64,000 nt of DNA from VYFG01 sp965248685 (lineage in GTDB: Bacteria > Pseudomonadota > Gammaproteobacteria > Arenicellales > Poriferihabitantaceae), in assembly GCA_965248685.1 (NCBI GenBank), contig CBDFKC010000004.1, forward strand, positions 1,240,001 to 1,304,000, read 5' to 3'. Shown here piece after piece: positions 1 to 8,971 of the stretch (positions within the stretch are counted from its first letter, which is position 1; every line of letters starts with the position of its first letter). The notes beneath the pieces were generated by a model. That model searched no databases and was not told the origin of the DNA. It was given only the letters and a program-made list of their open reading frames with translations. Made by a program: the position numbers and the translations under genes.

Positions 1-1136
1 TGCTAACGTTGTCAGCGGTCACCAGTGGAATCCAGGATATTCGAAAAGCGATTGCCCATGCCAGCGAAATTAAGTCCCGAGGAGGGCAGGTATTGCTGTT
101 CGTCGATGAGGTTCATCGTTTCAATAAGGCCCAGCAAGATGCGTTTTTGCCCCACATTGAAAATGGCGTCGTTATTTTTGTCGGTGCCACTACAGAGAAC
201 CCCTCCTTCGAGCTGAACAATGCGCTGCTGTCTCGAACCAGGGTTTACTTGCTCAAACCCATCGAAGAGTCCGACATTGTTAGCTTAATCGATCGCGCAT
301 TAGCTGACTCCGAGAGGGGTTTGGGTGGGCTTAATTTAGCTATTGATCGCGACGCCGCAGAATTTCTTTCGATAGCGGCTCAGGGAGATGCTCGCAGAGC
401 GTTGGGTTTTCTGGAGACAGCCGCAGATATCGCCGGGTCGACAACCCCAACTATCGAAAAACAGTCCGACCAACCATCCAAAGATCATGGCGAACCCGGC
501 GATTCGACCACCATTTCGCTGAAATTGATCCAACAGGTTGTTACAGATCGATCGGTTCAACTGGACAAGCAGGGAGATTATTTTTATGACCAGGTTTCGG
601 CGCTGCACAAATCCATTCGGGGTTCCAATCCTGACGCCGCCTGCTATTGGCTCATTCGTATGTTGAAGGGCGGTTGCGATCCCCATTATCTGCTGCGGCG
701 ACTGCTTAGAATTGCCAGTGAAGATATTGGAAATGCAGATCCCCGGGCGCTGTCAATTACCCTGGATGCCTGGGACAGCTTTGACCGACTGGGTTCCCCA
801 GAGGGAGACCTCGCAGTTACCCATGCAACGATCTACCTCGCGGTATGCGCCAAGAGTAATGCTGTTTATAAGGCCCATAATCTAGCGCATCAGGCGGTCG
901 CCGAATTTCCGGACCAATCGGTACCGCTGCATATACGCAACGCCCCAACCAAGCTCGCCAAACAACTTGGGCATGGCAAGGGGTATCGTTACGATCATGA
1001 CGAAGAAGATGGATTTTCCATGGGGCAGACTTATTTTCCTGAAGCCATGGGAGATCCCGAATATTACCTACCGATGGATAATGGGCTGGAGAAAAAAATT
1101 CGTGAGAAACTTGCCTGGTTGCGCAGTCGAAAATGA
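1..1136 (+). CDS. rarA: RarA (MgsA) replication-associated recombination AAA+ ATPase, 5' end cut by the window
   Basis: Clamp-loader-like AAA+ ATPase that acts at stalled replication forks. The open frame runs in from the left edge, so the true start and the Walker A motif lie outside the window. Visible early are the Walker B/box stretch LLFVDEVHRFNK (about residues 29-40 of the visible part) and a sensor-1 region VGATTENPSFELN. Helical-lid and C-terminal oligomerisation regions typical of the RarA/WRNIP1 family follow (SEDIGNADPRAL, HLRNAPTKLAK-type stretch). A hydrophilic insert around residues 145-170 is not conserved in homologues I recall. The stop codon overlaps the crcB start (ATGA), which suggests translational coupling. 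The order rarA-crcB-serS is familiar from gammaproteobacteria. Confidence 0.95.
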   Translation, partial: LTLSAVTSGIQDIRKAIAHASEIKSRGGQVLLFVDEVHRFNKAQQDAFLPHIENGVVIFVGATTENPSFELNNALLSRTRVYLLKPIEESDIVSLIDRALADSERGLGGLNLAIDRDAAEFLSIAAQGDARRALGFLETAADIAGSTTPTIEKQSDQPSKDHGEPGDSTTISLKLIQQVVTDRSVQLDKQGDYFYDQVSALHKSIRGSNPDAACYWLIRMLKGGCDPHYLLRRLLRIASEDIGNADPRALSITLDAWDSFDRLGSPEGDLAVTHATIYLAVCAKSNAVYKAHNLAHQAVAEFPDQSVPLHIRNAPTKLAKQLGHGKGYRYDHDEEDGFSMGQTYFPEAMGDPEYYLPMDNGLEKKIREKLAWLRSRK

Positions 1137-1528
1137 TGAAGTTAATTGCAATTGCTCTGGGTGGCGCCTTGGGTTCACTGGGACGCTACCTGGTGGTTCA
1201 GGCCGTTGGGCAGCGTCTGTCAGTCAGCTTAATGAGTTTTCCCATTGGGACGCTGTTAGTTAATGCTGTGGGGTCCTTCATGATTGGTCTGATATTCGTT
1301 CTTTTACAGGATCGTTTTGCCGGTCAGCAAACCCAGGAAATTCTGCGCAGTTTTGTCATTGTCGGTCTGCTCGGTGGGTTCACCACTTTCTCAGCGTTCT
1401 CCCTGGAAACACTACAGTTATTGCAGTATGGGTTATGGGGCAAAGCGATGTTGAATATAATCGGTAGTCTGACAATTTGTATTCTAGCGGCATTTGCCGG
1501 GATGGCTTTAGGACGCTGGATAGCTTGA
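1133..1528 (+). CDS. crcB: CrcB/Fluc fluoride ion channel
   Basis: Small four-helix membrane protein of 131 residues, the usual size for the dual-topology Fluc fluoride channel that exports F-. Family motifs are present: GGALGSLGRY (10-19), a polar-track Asn in GTLLVNAVGSF (39-49), and GGFTTFSAFSLE (81-92), which carries the pore Phe/Ser residues. The start overlaps the rarA stop as ATGA, so expression is probably coupled. A second ATG lies one codon downstream. There is no room for a fluoride riboswitch directly upstream, because the gene is embedded in the rarA end. Confidence 0.95.
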   Translation: MMKLIAIALGGALGSLGRYLVVQAVGQRLSVSLMSFPIGTLLVNAVGSFMIGLIFVLLQDRFAGQQTQEILRSFVIVGLLGGFTTFSAFSLETLQLLQYGLWGKAMLNIIGSLTICILAAFAGMALGRWIA

Positions 1529-1581
1529 GCCCTGGAATCAACCATTAACGCGACTATTACGGCGCAGAAAAGAGGTAGTAA

Positions 1582-2856
1582 ATGCTGGATCCGCAGCTTT
1601 TTAGACAAGACTTGAATCAGGTCAACCAACAACTTAAAACCAGAGGTTTCGATCTCGACATAGAAGAGATTACTACTCTCGAGTCGTCCCGCAAGCAATT
1701 GCAGGAGACCACCGAGGCACTTCAGGCCGAGCGCAATGCGGCCTCCAAGAAAATTGGGATCGCCAAGTCACAGGGAGAGAATCCTGAAGCGATCCTTGCT
1801 TCAGTGTCCAACATTGGCGAGAAAATAAAGCAGAGTCAGGCCAGGCTGACTGAGGTACAGCAATCACTGCAAAATATATACAGCGGCATTCCAAATCTCC
1901 CGCATGCCAGCGTACCGCCTGGCAAGGATGAGAATGATAATGTTGAGGTTAGAAAGTGGGGCACAGTAAAATCCTTTGAATTCACAGTCAAAGACCACGT
2001 TGACCTGGGCCAGAACCTGGGAATGATGGATTACGAAGCGGCGGCCCGTTTGGCGGGATCCCGATTCGTTACTATGCAAAAAGGACTTGCCAGATTACAT
2101 CGGGGGTTAGCGCAATTTATGCTGGACCTGCATGTGAGCGAGCATGGTTACACCGAAAACTATGTGCCATTCATGGTATCCCCTGAAGTTTTATATGGAA
2201 CCGGTCAGCTCCCGAAGTTTGCCGACGACCAGTTTAGCACCCAGGACGACCCCCCTTATTATTTGATTCCAACAGCGGAGGTGCCGCTGACCAATCTGGT
2301 CGCTAACCGGATTTTAGAACCCGATCAGTTACCGATAAAAAATGCAGCGCATACCCCCTGTTTTCGCCGCGAAGCGGGTTCCTATGGCCGCGATACCAGG
2401 GGAATGATAAGACAGCACCAATTTGAAAAAGTAGAATTGGTGCATATTGTGAAACCGTCTGATTCTTACGCCGCGCTAGAGTCACTGACCAGTCATGCCG
2501 AAGCGGTTTTGCAAAAACTAGAGCTGCCTTATCGCGTGATAACACTCTGCACGGGTGATATGGGATTTGGTGCGGCCAAAACTTATGATATTGAAGTATG
2601 GATTCCTAGTCAGAATCAGTATAGAGAGATTTCGTCGTGCAGTAATTGTGAGGGATTTCAGGCGCGGCGGATGAAGGCGAGATGGAGAAATCCTGATACC
2701 GGTAAGCCTGAATTGGTTCATTCCTTAAACGGTTCTGGTGTGGCGGTGGGTAGGGCATTGGTTGCAGTAATGGAAAACTATCAGAATGCCGATGGGTCGA
2801 TCCAAATTCCTAAGGTTTTGCAGGGCTATATGGGGGATATGGAGAGAATTGAATAG
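1582..2856 (+). CDS. serS: Seryl-tRNA synthetase
   Basis: Cytoplasmic class II aminoacyl-tRNA synthetase that charges tRNA-Ser (and tRNA-Sec). Its 424 residues match the bacterial family length. The N-terminal tRNA-binding long coiled coil spans about residues 25-105. The catalytic core carries motif 2 (FRREAGSYGRDTRG, from about residue 261) and motif 3 near the C-terminus (NGSGVAVGRALVAVMENYQ). The ATG is preceded by an AGAGGT-type ribosome binding site. It lies 53 bp after crcB on the same strand. The 230 bp after it hold no gene and lead into the polysaccharide locus. Confidence 0.97.
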   Translation: MLDPQLFRQDLNQVNQQLKTRGFDLDIEEITTLESSRKQLQETTEALQAERNAASKKIGIAKSQGENPEAILASVSNIGEKIKQSQARLTEVQQSLQNIYSGIPNLPHASVPPGKDENDNVEVRKWGTVKSFEFTVKDHVDLGQNLGMMDYEAAARLAGSRFVTMQKGLARLHRGLAQFMLDLHVSEHGYTENYVPFMVSPEVLYGTGQLPKFADDQFSTQDDPPYYLIPTAEVPLTNLVANRILEPDQLPIKNAAHTPCFRREAGSYGRDTRGMIRQHQFEKVELVHIVKPSDSYAALESLTSHAEAVLQKLELPYRVITLCTGDMGFGAAKTYDIEVWIPSQNQYREISSCSNCEGFQARRMKARWRNPDTGKPELVHSLNGSGVAVGRALVAVMENYQNADGSIQIPKVLQGYMGDMERIE

Positions 2857-3017
2857 ATAAGGGCCCAATTGGCAAACAATTCAATCTGCGCCGCGTTTAT
2901 GGGTCAATTGACCGAATAATTCCGGGGTCCATACCGTTAATCTAAGAAAATCGACCGTTCGGGAGTTAATATTATTATGAATGTATTGTTTTAAATGGGT
3001 AAATTAACTAAATTAAC

Positions 3018-3040
3018 TGTTGTAGAATACGACTACAACA
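3018..3040. promoter_or_regulatory. 8-bp inverted repeat upstream of the polysaccharide locus, possible operator
   Basis: Perfect arms TGTTGTAG (3018-3025) and CTACAACA (3033-3040) are separated by 7 nt. They lie about 50 bp before the first gene of the exopolysaccharide locus and just after a direct repeat AAATTAACT. There is no T-tract after it, so it is not an intrinsic terminator. Position and symmetry fit a transcription-factor site. The factor is unknown. Confidence 0.4.
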
Positions 3041-3088
3041 AATGTAAAAACATGTTTCTACAAATCCCCATAGAGGTGGTAGATAAAT

Positions 3089-4450
3089 ATGCCGAGTGAG
3101 CGAGATCTAACTGAGCGAGATCTAACTGAGCGAGATCCAAATTACCTACGTTTTAATTTTAGTGATTTAATTGAAGGAGTTTTGCCTAACGTGAATACTA
3201 TTGCGCGATTTGTAGTTGCATCAATTAGACATAAACAGCGAATCTTAGTTGTTACGGCGGGGGCCATTTATTGCTTCCTGACGTCTTTCGCTGCATTTTC
3301 CCAAGAGCAGTTGTACCCCAACGTTGATCGCCTGTTACAGGGAGGTTATGCGGCAGAGACAATTTTTAATCATGAAGTTTCCAATGGTAACCCCATATTT
3401 CAAATTGTGGATGCTGCGGTTGAATCAGATCCTGATCGAGAGGCAGAGTTTCGTCTAATTGCCCTGGATCTGCTGCCAGGGTTACCGCGGTCTGCCTGTG
3501 CTGGAAATACCTATCAGCCAACCCGTCAATGGAATAGTTTTGTATCGCAACAGGTTGAGCCCAGGACTGTAGCTGAGGTCGCCAGATTGTTTTTCGAAGA
3601 AGATCAACAATTGACAAAACTCGATGGCAAGGATAGCCACGGAGAGTTCCCCGTTGGTGAATTGGTTGAATTGGGAAAAACCAATAGTTTCTGGTACCAG
3701 GTATTGCCTGTGCGCGATCATCCGGTACCCGACGTAGTTTACGTCTCGTTGTTCGAAGATGGTTCCGAAGTTGTTGTCGATGGAAACTTAGGGCGATTAG
3801 AGGAAGCGGTTCAAAATGGCGATAAAACCGTTCCGGTAGTGTTTCACTATAGCCGTTCCAAAACTGTTCCTGCCAGCAGATTCCCCGGAAAGAACTCCGG
3901 TAAGGACATTCTGGATGCTTATCAGTCGGACCTGGTCAAGGTGAGTCAAACACCTAATTGGAAATCTGGTGACTACCATGCAAGTTGGGCGATGGAAGAT
4001 TTGGAAAGCCAATTTTCGATTCCGCAAAAAGACGACGTTGATCCCGATCTCTGGACTGCAATTGAACAAGACCTGGTACAAAACGGGTTTGCCTTTCCAG
4101 TCCTGATCCTGGTGGGGGGTAACCAATCAGGACTTTTTAACTCCGCGGAACGAGTAGCCGTCGCGAAATCTCTGGGTGAAACTGCGATTCCAGTGACAAT
4201 GTTCTACACCTCCACAGAGCGGCTTTCTTTGTTGTCTGGTTGCGCCCGATTAATTGCCGGAGAAGGGGATGGCGCCCTACCGAACCTGGTATCAACTTCC
4301 CGTATTGCCGATGGACCCGGCAATCCGGGTGGTCCGCCTCCCCCGCCGCCACCGCCTCCCCCGCCGCCACCGCCGCCACCGCCGCCACCGCCGCCACCGC
4401 CGCCACCACCGCCACCACCGCCTCCACCGCCTCCACCGGTGAGCCCCTAG
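3089..4450 (+). CDS. Unknown secreted or membrane-anchored protein with a 35-proline C-terminal tail, first gene of the polysaccharide locus
   Basis: A 453-residue protein I cannot assign to a family. The N-terminus begins with a short repeat (SERDLTERDLTERD), encoded by about 2.5 tandem copies of a 15-bp unit. A single hydrophobic segment follows at about residues 53-72 (ILVVTAGAIYCFLTSFAAFS), an uncleaved anchor or late signal peptide. The middle is a soluble alpha/beta-looking region with few cysteines. The C-terminus is GPGNPGG, then 35 prolines in a row, then VSP. An ATG with upstream GAGGTGG-like sequence supports the start. It is followed on the same strand by the outer-membrane and export genes, so a role in polysaccharide assembly is inferred from position only. 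The N-terminal repeat could mean the real start is a later codon. Confidence 0.75.
   Translation: MPSERDLTERDLTERDPNYLRFNFSDLIEGVLPNVNTIARFVVASIRHKQRILVVTAGAIYCFLTSFAAFSQEQLYPNVDRLLQGGYAAETIFNHEVSNGNPIFQIVDAAVESDPDREAEFRLIALDLLPGLPRSACAGNTYQPTRQWNSFVSQQVEPRTVAEVARLFFEEDQQLTKLDGKDSHGEFPVGELVELGKTNSFWYQVLPVRDHPVPDVVYVSLFEDGSEVVVDGNLGRLEEAVQNGDKTVPVVFHYSRSKTVPASRFPGKNSGKDILDAYQSDLVKVSQTPNWKSGDYHASWAMEDLESQFSIPQKDDVDPDLWTAIEQDLVQNGFAFPVLILVGGNQSGLFNSAERVAVAKSLGETAIPVTMFYTSTERLSLLSGCARLIAGEGDGALPNLVSTSRIADGPGNPGGPPPPPPPPPPPPPPPPPPPPPPPPPPPPPPPPPPPVSP
4334..4438 (+). repeat. CCN triplet tract encoding 35 consecutive prolines
   Basis: 105 bp made only of proline codons, mostly alternating CCG and CCA. 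The pattern looks like expansion of CCGCCA by slippage. It lies in frame four codons before the stop of the upstream gene of the polysaccharide locus. Confidence 0.95.
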
Positions 4451-4492
4451 GTAATGATGTAATTTGACTAATAAGATTTGGCGATATCAATT

Positions 4493-5968
4493 ATGAAAAT
4501 CGATCTAACAATCTCAACGACAGCGTTTCGAAATGCTTTGATTCTGGTGATCGTCCTGTGTATTTCAGGATGCGCCGGGGTCAGCGGAGTGGTGGAAACT
4601 GCAGAGTCATCAAATGACCAGGAGGTAGACGAAAGCAGTGTGGAAACCGATAGTCAGGAAAATAAACAATTTAAATATGACACACGCTATGTCGATCAAT
4701 TGACCTTGCCGCGGGTTGCCGCCCCCATTGTAACTGGAGCAAACTTACAGACAACCGCCACCGTCGGTCGAAATACCCAGGCATCCGTCAACACACCGAA
4801 AGGGGCTAGCGCTCAGTCTAATCTCGGATTTTTCCCAAGCTTGAGTATTGGTGCGTCTAGTACGACCAATCCGTCGCGGATTGGCAGCAGTGGGGACGAA
4901 AGTGACTCATCGCTGCGTATTGTGCCGGTATTGAAGTATAGAGGAGCAATAAAGAATCGGCATGTATACGAGCTTACCGCATCAGCCTCCAGTGAAAGTT
5001 TTGATGAATTAAATAATCTCGATAGCGATAATCTTCAGCTTGGCGCTGCGATAAAACTGGATATAACCAAAAAACTGCAGGCAGATGTTTTTGCCAGTCG
5101 TGCCCAATCTAGCGACCCCAGAAGCAGTACCGCCACCCGTGTGCTTGATTCTCAAATCCAAAACGATGAATTTACCGAGGATTCAGTAGGAGGGCGGGTT
5201 ACCATTGGGAGACGTACCAATCCACTACAGTTTGTACTGGGTGTCGAGCATTCAGAACTCGATTTTACCAATAATAATCAAGATCAGCGTGACCGAACCA
5301 ATGATATTTTACTGGCAGGCGTATATTTGAATGTTGGACCGAAGACCTCTGTTTTTCTGAAAGGTACCCAGGATGAAATTGATTATGAGTCGGGGGTAAG
5401 TGCTTCTTTTGATAGTACCAACAGGTCGGTTAATATTGGCGTGGGTTGGGAACCAAGTTACACAACGTCGGTGCTGGCTCAGGCCGGCAGAATTGAGAAG
5501 GATTTCGAAGCATCAGGATTTGCCGATCAGGATAGCAATAGTTTTCTTGGAAAATTAACTTGGCTACCAACTGAATTTACTTCCTTAAATCTTTACACCT
5601 CAAAAACCTTTGAAGAAAGCACTGACCGATCTTCACCAGTTACGATATCCGAACTTGTCGGAGTGAATCTGGAACATGCGTTTACGGATGCGCTTCGGGC
5701 CCAGGTGTTCGTGAATTTCATTGAAGATGAGCTGGTCAATTTTAGACAAGATGAAACCACTGACTATGGACTGGGATTGTTTTATGACTTTACCAAATGG
5801 TTATCTCTAGGTGCGAGTTGGAGCCGCACTGAACGAGAATCGTCAGACCCTTCTGCTAATTTTGATTCAGATACTTTTTCAATTACGGCTTCTATTAAAT
5901 CCAAAATTGGTGGCGCGTTTGGTGAGCCGGAAATTCAAACCAGCGAGGGTTTGAGGACATCTCCGTGA
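4493..5968 (+). CDS. Outer-membrane beta-barrel protein of the polysaccharide locus (putative beta-barrel porin 2 type), with lipoprotein-like signal
   Basis: 491 residues from the ATG at 4493. A TTG five codons upstream is less likely. The N-terminus has a signal with a lipobox-like LCISGC, followed by an acidic Ser/Glu-rich linker. The rest alternates polar and aromatic or hydrophobic residues in strands typical of an outer-membrane barrel, with many Asn/Asp turns. This resembles the BBP2_2 (former DUF2320) proteins found in exopolysaccharide clusters next to Wza/Wzc homologues. It may help the polymer cross the outer membrane. Assignment to that family is from pattern and context, not a search. 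It lies 42 bp after the polyproline gene. Confidence 0.75.
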   Translation: MKIDLTISTTAFRNALILVIVLCISGCAGVSGVVETAESSNDQEVDESSVETDSQENKQFKYDTRYVDQLTLPRVAAPIVTGANLQTTATVGRNTQASVNTPKGASAQSNLGFFPSLSIGASSTTNPSRIGSSGDESDSSLRIVPVLKYRGAIKNRHVYELTASASSESFDELNNLDSDNLQLGAAIKLDITKKLQADVFASRAQSSDPRSSTATRVLDSQIQNDEFTEDSVGGRVTIGRRTNPLQFVLGVEHSELDFTNNNQDQRDRTNDILLAGVYLNVGPKTSVFLKGTQDEIDYESGVSASFDSTNRSVNIGVGWEPSYTTSVLAQAGRIEKDFEASGFADQDSNSFLGKLTWLPTEFTSLNLYTSKTFEESTDRSSPVTISELVGVNLEHAFTDALRAQVFVNFIEDELVNFRQDETTDYGLGLFYDFTKWLSLGASWSRTERESSDPSANFDSDTFSITASIKSKIGGAFGEPEIQTSEGLRTSP

Positions 5969-5986
5969 GTTCACTACTACACTAGT

Positions 5987-6814
5987 ATGGAGCAAATTTA
6001 TCGAACCGTACAAATCCTGAGGGTAAATTTAGCGTTACGGAGATTGTTAGGTTGTTTGTTTGCCTTTGTGCTATTTCTACAAATTGGCATTGCGCAAACG
6101 ACCCAGGGTGAATCAGCATATCTCATGGCGCCGGGGGATCGTATATCGATCAGCGTTTACGGTGAACCCGATTTATCTTTTTCCGATCTACCTATTCCCA
6201 GCAATGGACTGATCGCGTTTCCGTTCCTGGGCCAACTTCGAGCTGATAATAAATCTGAAATCGAATTGTCTAACGACATTACCCGAGGTTTGCAGGATGG
6301 ATATTTGCTGCAACCCCAGGTAACCGTAGCGGTCACCAGATATCGACCGATTTTTGTTGGCGGTGCGGTGCAAGGCCCTGGGCAAAAGGAATTTTCTATT
6401 GGCATGGACGTTGAGCGATTGATTGCGCTGGCTGGAGGGTTTACCAAGCAAGCGGATATTAATCAAGTTGTTATTCAACGTAAAAATGAATCAACCAGAG
6501 TTGAACTGGCGGCAAATTTGTTTAGCGAGGTATTACCCGGGGATGTAGTTACAATAGGTGAATCCGAGATTATTGAAAAGGAAGTTGAATATTTTTATCT
6601 GCATGGAGAGATCAATAAGCCTGGACGATACGAATATTCTGATGACTTGTCGGTGCAAAAAGCAATTGCGATCGCTGGTGGATTTGGTGCTCGTGCATCG
6701 AAAAAGAAAATATCGATTACCCGGGGAGTTGAGCAGCAAAAGCTGAATAAGATGTCACTGGACTCGGAAATCCATCCTGGCGATGTCATCACCGTTGGCG
6801 CGAGTCTTTTTTAG
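5987..6814 (+). CDS. Wza-type polysaccharide export protein with SLBB domains
   Basis: A 275-residue periplasmic/outer-membrane exporter subunit. A signal sequence (LLGCLFAFVLFLQIGIAQ, about residues 20-37) ends without a lipobox Cys, so it is not obviously lipidated. The Poly_export domain follows with YLMAPGDRISISVYGEPDLS (about 45-64). Two SLBB-like segments come next: IFVGGAVQGPGQKEFS at about 123-138 and YLHGEINKPGRYEYSDDLS at about 204-222. It is shorter than E. coli Wza (about 380) and lacks the extra SLBB and the C-terminal helix. It fits the EpsE/GumB-like class, which works with a separate outer-membrane barrel, consistent with the gene just upstream. Confidence 0.9.
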   Translation: MEQIYRTVQILRVNLALRRLLGCLFAFVLFLQIGIAQTTQGESAYLMAPGDRISISVYGEPDLSFSDLPIPSNGLIAFPFLGQLRADNKSEIELSNDITRGLQDGYLLQPQVTVAVTRYRPIFVGGAVQGPGQKEFSIGMDVERLIALAGGFTKQADINQVVIQRKNESTRVELAANLFSEVLPGDVVTIGESEIIEKEVEYFYLHGEINKPGRYEYSDDLSVQKAIAIAGGFGARASKKKISITRGVEQQKLNKMSLDSEIHPGDVITVGASLF

Positions 6815-6858
6815 GCCTGGCTCTCCTGTTCCTGGAAAATTCAAATTAAAGCAATACC

Positions 6859-8940
6859 GTGGCCAGCAAAGTCGTTGATTTAAAACAAGCGAATCAGAGA
6901 TTGGTTCGATTGGAACCGTCTTTTTTTGGGGATTCTGAAAAGGAGCGGGATGCGCTTGAGCTTGATAAATTTATCAAAATCATTCGCCGATATAAGTATC
7001 TGCTTGTATTTTTTGCCATTGTTGGGGGAGCTGTCGGATATCTCATGGCTTCCAGCGAGACGCCATTGTATCGCGCGAGTAATAATATCGTAGTAGAACC
7101 GGAAAGCTCTAACCGGACAGAGTTTCTGGGGAATCGTGGGAGCTACTACGTGCCGAGGACGTTTTATGAGACCCAACAAGTTGTCATCAGCAGCAAGGTG
7201 GTATTGAAAAAAGCTGCCAGTACTCTCAGCCCATCGATAGTACAACTAATGTTTGCACCACCGAGGCAAGGATGGGTGTCTGGATACACTCATGACGTGA
7301 AACAAAGAATAAAGGGTTGGCTTCGGCTAGTTGGCATGGAAGGCATGGTTGGCATAGAACAAAATCACGAGATCAATAGTGCTTTATCTACTACTTCTGA
7401 CAACCTGCCATCAATCGATATTGTGACCGCTAAAATTCAATCATCGTTGGGCGTGACATTTGGAAAAACCGAGCAAATCCAGAGATTGACGTTGACCGCG
7501 ACAGATCCCCTGGTGGCAGCAATTGTTGTCAATGCGGTGGCGGATGCCTATCTTGCTTATCTGGTCGAAAGCAGGGTTTCACAGACCGAGCGCGCTGGTC
7601 AATGGTTAGCTGAAAAAATCTCCGAGTCCAGGGATAAGCTAACCGAGTCCGAGAATGCACTCAAAGAATACCAATTCAAGAATCAGGTGCTTGATTTGCA
7701 AACCGTCAAGGCACTGTCATCTAACAGACTTGGGCAGGTAGACAGCGATTTATTGTCGGCACGAAGAACCTACGCCGAGCTCTCCAAGCGTTATGGTCCA
7801 AAACACCCCGCAATTATTGAGGCGAAACGCAAACTCTCAAGCGCCCAGAGCCGGGTTGGTAGCGCGTCAAAAGTTGAACTTAATACCAATGAAGATCGAT
7901 TTGAATTAACCAAGTTAGAGCGTTCGGTAAACTCAAACAGAGATTTGTATGAATTGTTTCTGTCCCGATTTAACGAAGTTGAACTCGGCATCGATTCGGT
8001 TTCAAGTAATACCAGCTTGGTTGACAGGGCAACACTCCCCGCCGCGCCATTTAGTCCAGACGTCAAGAAGACAGTGATGACAGGGGCGGCTTTTGGCCTG
8101 ATTATAGGCATGCTGATGCTTTTTGTTCGGGAGTTTTTGGATCGTACTTTCAAAAATCAGGCCGACGTTGAAGATCGCCTCAAGCTTCCCGTGTTGGGAA
8201 TTTTGCCGCTACTGACGGGCAAAAAATTGAAGCGAGATGGCAATCTTCTGCCAGAACGGTTTTACCTGAATGAGGCTGGCTCAAATTTTGCGGAAGTGGT
8301 CAACCACGTTCGGACCGGTATTATTTATTCGAATTTTGATCAACCCCCGAAAGTCATCCTGGTGACTTCAGCGGTTCCGGGTGAGGGTAAGACAACTTGC
8401 TCGACCAATCTGGCGCTAGCCTACAGCAAGCTCGGTAAAACTCTGTTGATCGACGCTGATTTTCGCAAACCGCGTATTGCGAAAATTGCCAATGTCGAAA
8501 ACAGTATGGGGTTGACAGGCTACGTCGCCGGGCAAAACTCCCTCGAAGAATGTTTATTTCAGGACCCTGATTCAGAAAACCTTCTGATTATGCGTAGCGG
8601 CGAGGTTCCGCCCAACCCACTTGAACTGCTGTCATCTGATCGATTTCGCAAGACCCTAGAATTAATGAAGAAGAATTTTGATTATATCGTGATTGATAGT
8701 GCACCTATTCTTCCAGTTAGCGATGGCGTAGTGCTTGGGCGATTGGCAGATGCTGTATTAATGGTGCTAAAGGCGGGGTCTACCAGTCACCAGATTGCGG
8801 AATCTGCGCTTAAGAGGTTTTCTTCAGCAAATATTACGCCTACTGGCGTTGTGTTGTCCCAGCTTAATTACAGGCAGTCCCACTATTACTACGGTAAATA
8901 CGATTACTATAGCCGGGAATATTACGGAAACGGCTATTGA
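6859..8940 (+). CDS. Wzc-type polysaccharide co-polymerase with cytoplasmic tyrosine kinase (BY-kinase) domain
   Basis: A 693-residue inner-membrane protein controlling chain length and export. It starts with GTG. The Wzz-type N-terminal domain has a first membrane helix at about residues 48-66. A periplasmic coiled-coil/GNVR-like region follows to about 400, then a second helix (GAAFGLIIGMLMLFV, about 410-427). The kinase part has Walker A SAVPGEGKTTCS (about 505-516), A' LLIDADFRKP (about 529-538) and Walker B YIVIDSAPILP (about 608-618). It ends in a tyrosine cluster (HYYYGKYDYYSREYYGNGY), the autophosphorylation tail. Both halves are fused, as in proteobacterial Wzc. It works with the Wza-like protein upstream. 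Confidence 0.95.
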   Translation: MASKVVDLKQANQRLVRLEPSFFGDSEKERDALELDKFIKIIRRYKYLLVFFAIVGGAVGYLMASSETPLYRASNNIVVEPESSNRTEFLGNRGSYYVPRTFYETQQVVISSKVVLKKAASTLSPSIVQLMFAPPRQGWVSGYTHDVKQRIKGWLRLVGMEGMVGIEQNHEINSALSTTSDNLPSIDIVTAKIQSSLGVTFGKTEQIQRLTLTATDPLVAAIVVNAVADAYLAYLVESRVSQTERAGQWLAEKISESRDKLTESENALKEYQFKNQVLDLQTVKALSSNRLGQVDSDLLSARRTYAELSKRYGPKHPAIIEAKRKLSSAQSRVGSASKVELNTNEDRFELTKLERSVNSNRDLYELFLSRFNEVELGIDSVSSNTSLVDRATLPAAPFSPDVKKTVMTGAAFGLIIGMLMLFVREFLDRTFKNQADVEDRLKLPVLGILPLLTGKKLKRDGNLLPERFYLNEAGSNFAEVVNHVRTGIIYSNFDQPPKVILVTSAVPGEGKTTCSTNLALAYSKLGKTLLIDADFRKPRIAKIANVENSMGLTGYVAGQNSLEECLFQDPDSENLLIMRSGEVPPNPLELLSSDRFRKTLELMKKNFDYIVIDSAPILPVSDGVVLGRLADAVLMVLKAGSTSHQIAESALKRFSSANITPTGVVLSQLNYRQSHYYYGKYDYYSREYYGNGY

Positions 8941-8971
8941 GAATAAGGTCTGGCTTTCACTGAACCGGATC

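Noticed and set aside
1133..1160. Fluoride riboswitch for crcB
   Set aside because: crcB starts inside the end of rarA, leaving no leader for a riboswitch; none was seen upstream in the coding sequence.
4137..4490. Open frames antisense or out of frame across the proline tract, rich in Ala or in Arg/His
   Set aside because: They are mirror products of the CCN triplet repeat and have no start signals or independent features.
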